The position numbers and the translations under genes were made by a program. 64,000 nt of DNA from Planctomycetota bacterium (GTDB taxonomy: Bacteria > Planctomycetota > J058 > JAJDCQ01): assembly GCA_029260755.1 (NCBI GenBank), contig JAJDCQ010000140.1, positions 1 to 64,000 of the forward strand, written 5' to 3'. The notes under the pieces are model-generated. The model was not told the DNA's origin, ran no database searches, and saw only the letters and a program-made list of their open reading frames with translations. Positions 63,851-64,000 of the stretch are shown piece by piece. The stretch's first letter is position 1. The number at the start of each line of letters is the position of its first letter.

Positions 63851-64000
63851 GTGACCACGATTCGCCGATTCATCCTGACCGCCGTCCTCTGCGCCGCGCT
63901 CGTGCCGTCGAGCTTCGCCGCGGCCGCCGCCCAGGATGGCGGCGATGCCCCGGGCGGCGCCGACGAGGTGGCGAAGCGCCTCGCCCGCGCCGATCAGCTC
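63851..64000 (+). CDS. Secreted protein, truncated by the window edge
   Basis: An open frame of 50 codons from GTG 63851 runs off the right edge. The translation begins MTTIRRFILTAVLCAALVPS and ends in a signal peptidase-like SSFAAAAA, followed by a Gly/Asp-rich segment. A GGGGGAG purine tract lies about 9 nt before the GTG. The protein is exported; nothing can be said about its mature part. It is divergently transcribed from the S51 peptidase. Confidence 0.6.
   Translation, partial: MTTIRRFILTAVLCAALVPSSFAAAAAQDGGDAPGGADEVAKRLARADQL

Overview
The window is very GC-rich, densely coded DNA (clearly above 65 % G+C by eye), with GTG starts common. Six large membrane Ser/Thr protein kinases, two sigma-54 activators, an ECF sigma/anti-sigma pair, FHA and WD40 proteins, a Suppressor-of-fused-domain protein and a TIGR03790-type protein point to a planctomycete-like organism, probably an uncultured Planctomycetota lineage. 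A myxobacterial or related origin cannot be excluded without a marker gene. No rRNA, tRNA, CRISPR array, prophage or intact transposase was seen. The assignment is an inference from gene content.

Layout. 0.4-1.0 kb: a thioredoxin-like protein behind a dispersed repeat. 1.0-7.6 kb (minus): ECF sigma factor, overlapping anti-sigma-like protein, and a giant STAND-like/TPR/GAF/sigma-54 activator. 7.7-18.6 kb (minus): two tandem receptor kinases overlapping by 4 nt, then an M50 protease, fmt and rsmB. 18.6-26.1 kb: two small membrane proteins, a third paralogous kinase flanked by an inverted 18-bp palindrome, and a histidine kinase/NtrC-type two-component pair. 26.4-30.5 kb (minus): hotdog thioesterase, degenerate acyltransferase, ABC exporter and FHA protein. 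30.6-34.0 kb: Cu/Zn superoxide dismutase lipoprotein, a small hypothetical gene and a TIGR03790-type secreted protein. 34.3-40.9 kb (plus): DUF58, transglutaminase membrane protein, secreted repeat protein and a fourth kinase. 41.1-55.3 kb: WD40 membrane protein, fifth kinase, SUFU protein, BolA, zinc metalloprotease, small membrane protein and sixth kinase. 55.9-59.8 kb (minus): esterase and the rubrerythrin / Fe-S oxidoreductase / DUF3501 oxidative-stress module. 60.0-64.0 kb: lipoprotein, HAD phosphatase, NagB, cyanophycinase-like S51 peptidase and the start of a secreted protein.

Functionally the window is dominated by signal transduction at the envelope (kinases with one membrane span and large TPR or other sensor regions), oxidative-stress defence (SOD, rubrerythrin module) and a few housekeeping genes (fmt, rsmB, nagB, bolA). 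Intergenic spaces carry two families of dispersed structured repeats. One is a hairpin family with the shared end GGGGTCAGGTC (four copies). The other is a modular family built from CACGGAG units and capped by small hairpins (three copies). One of the latter sits inside a MITE-like frame with 14-bp terminal inverted repeats and a possible 8-bp target duplication.
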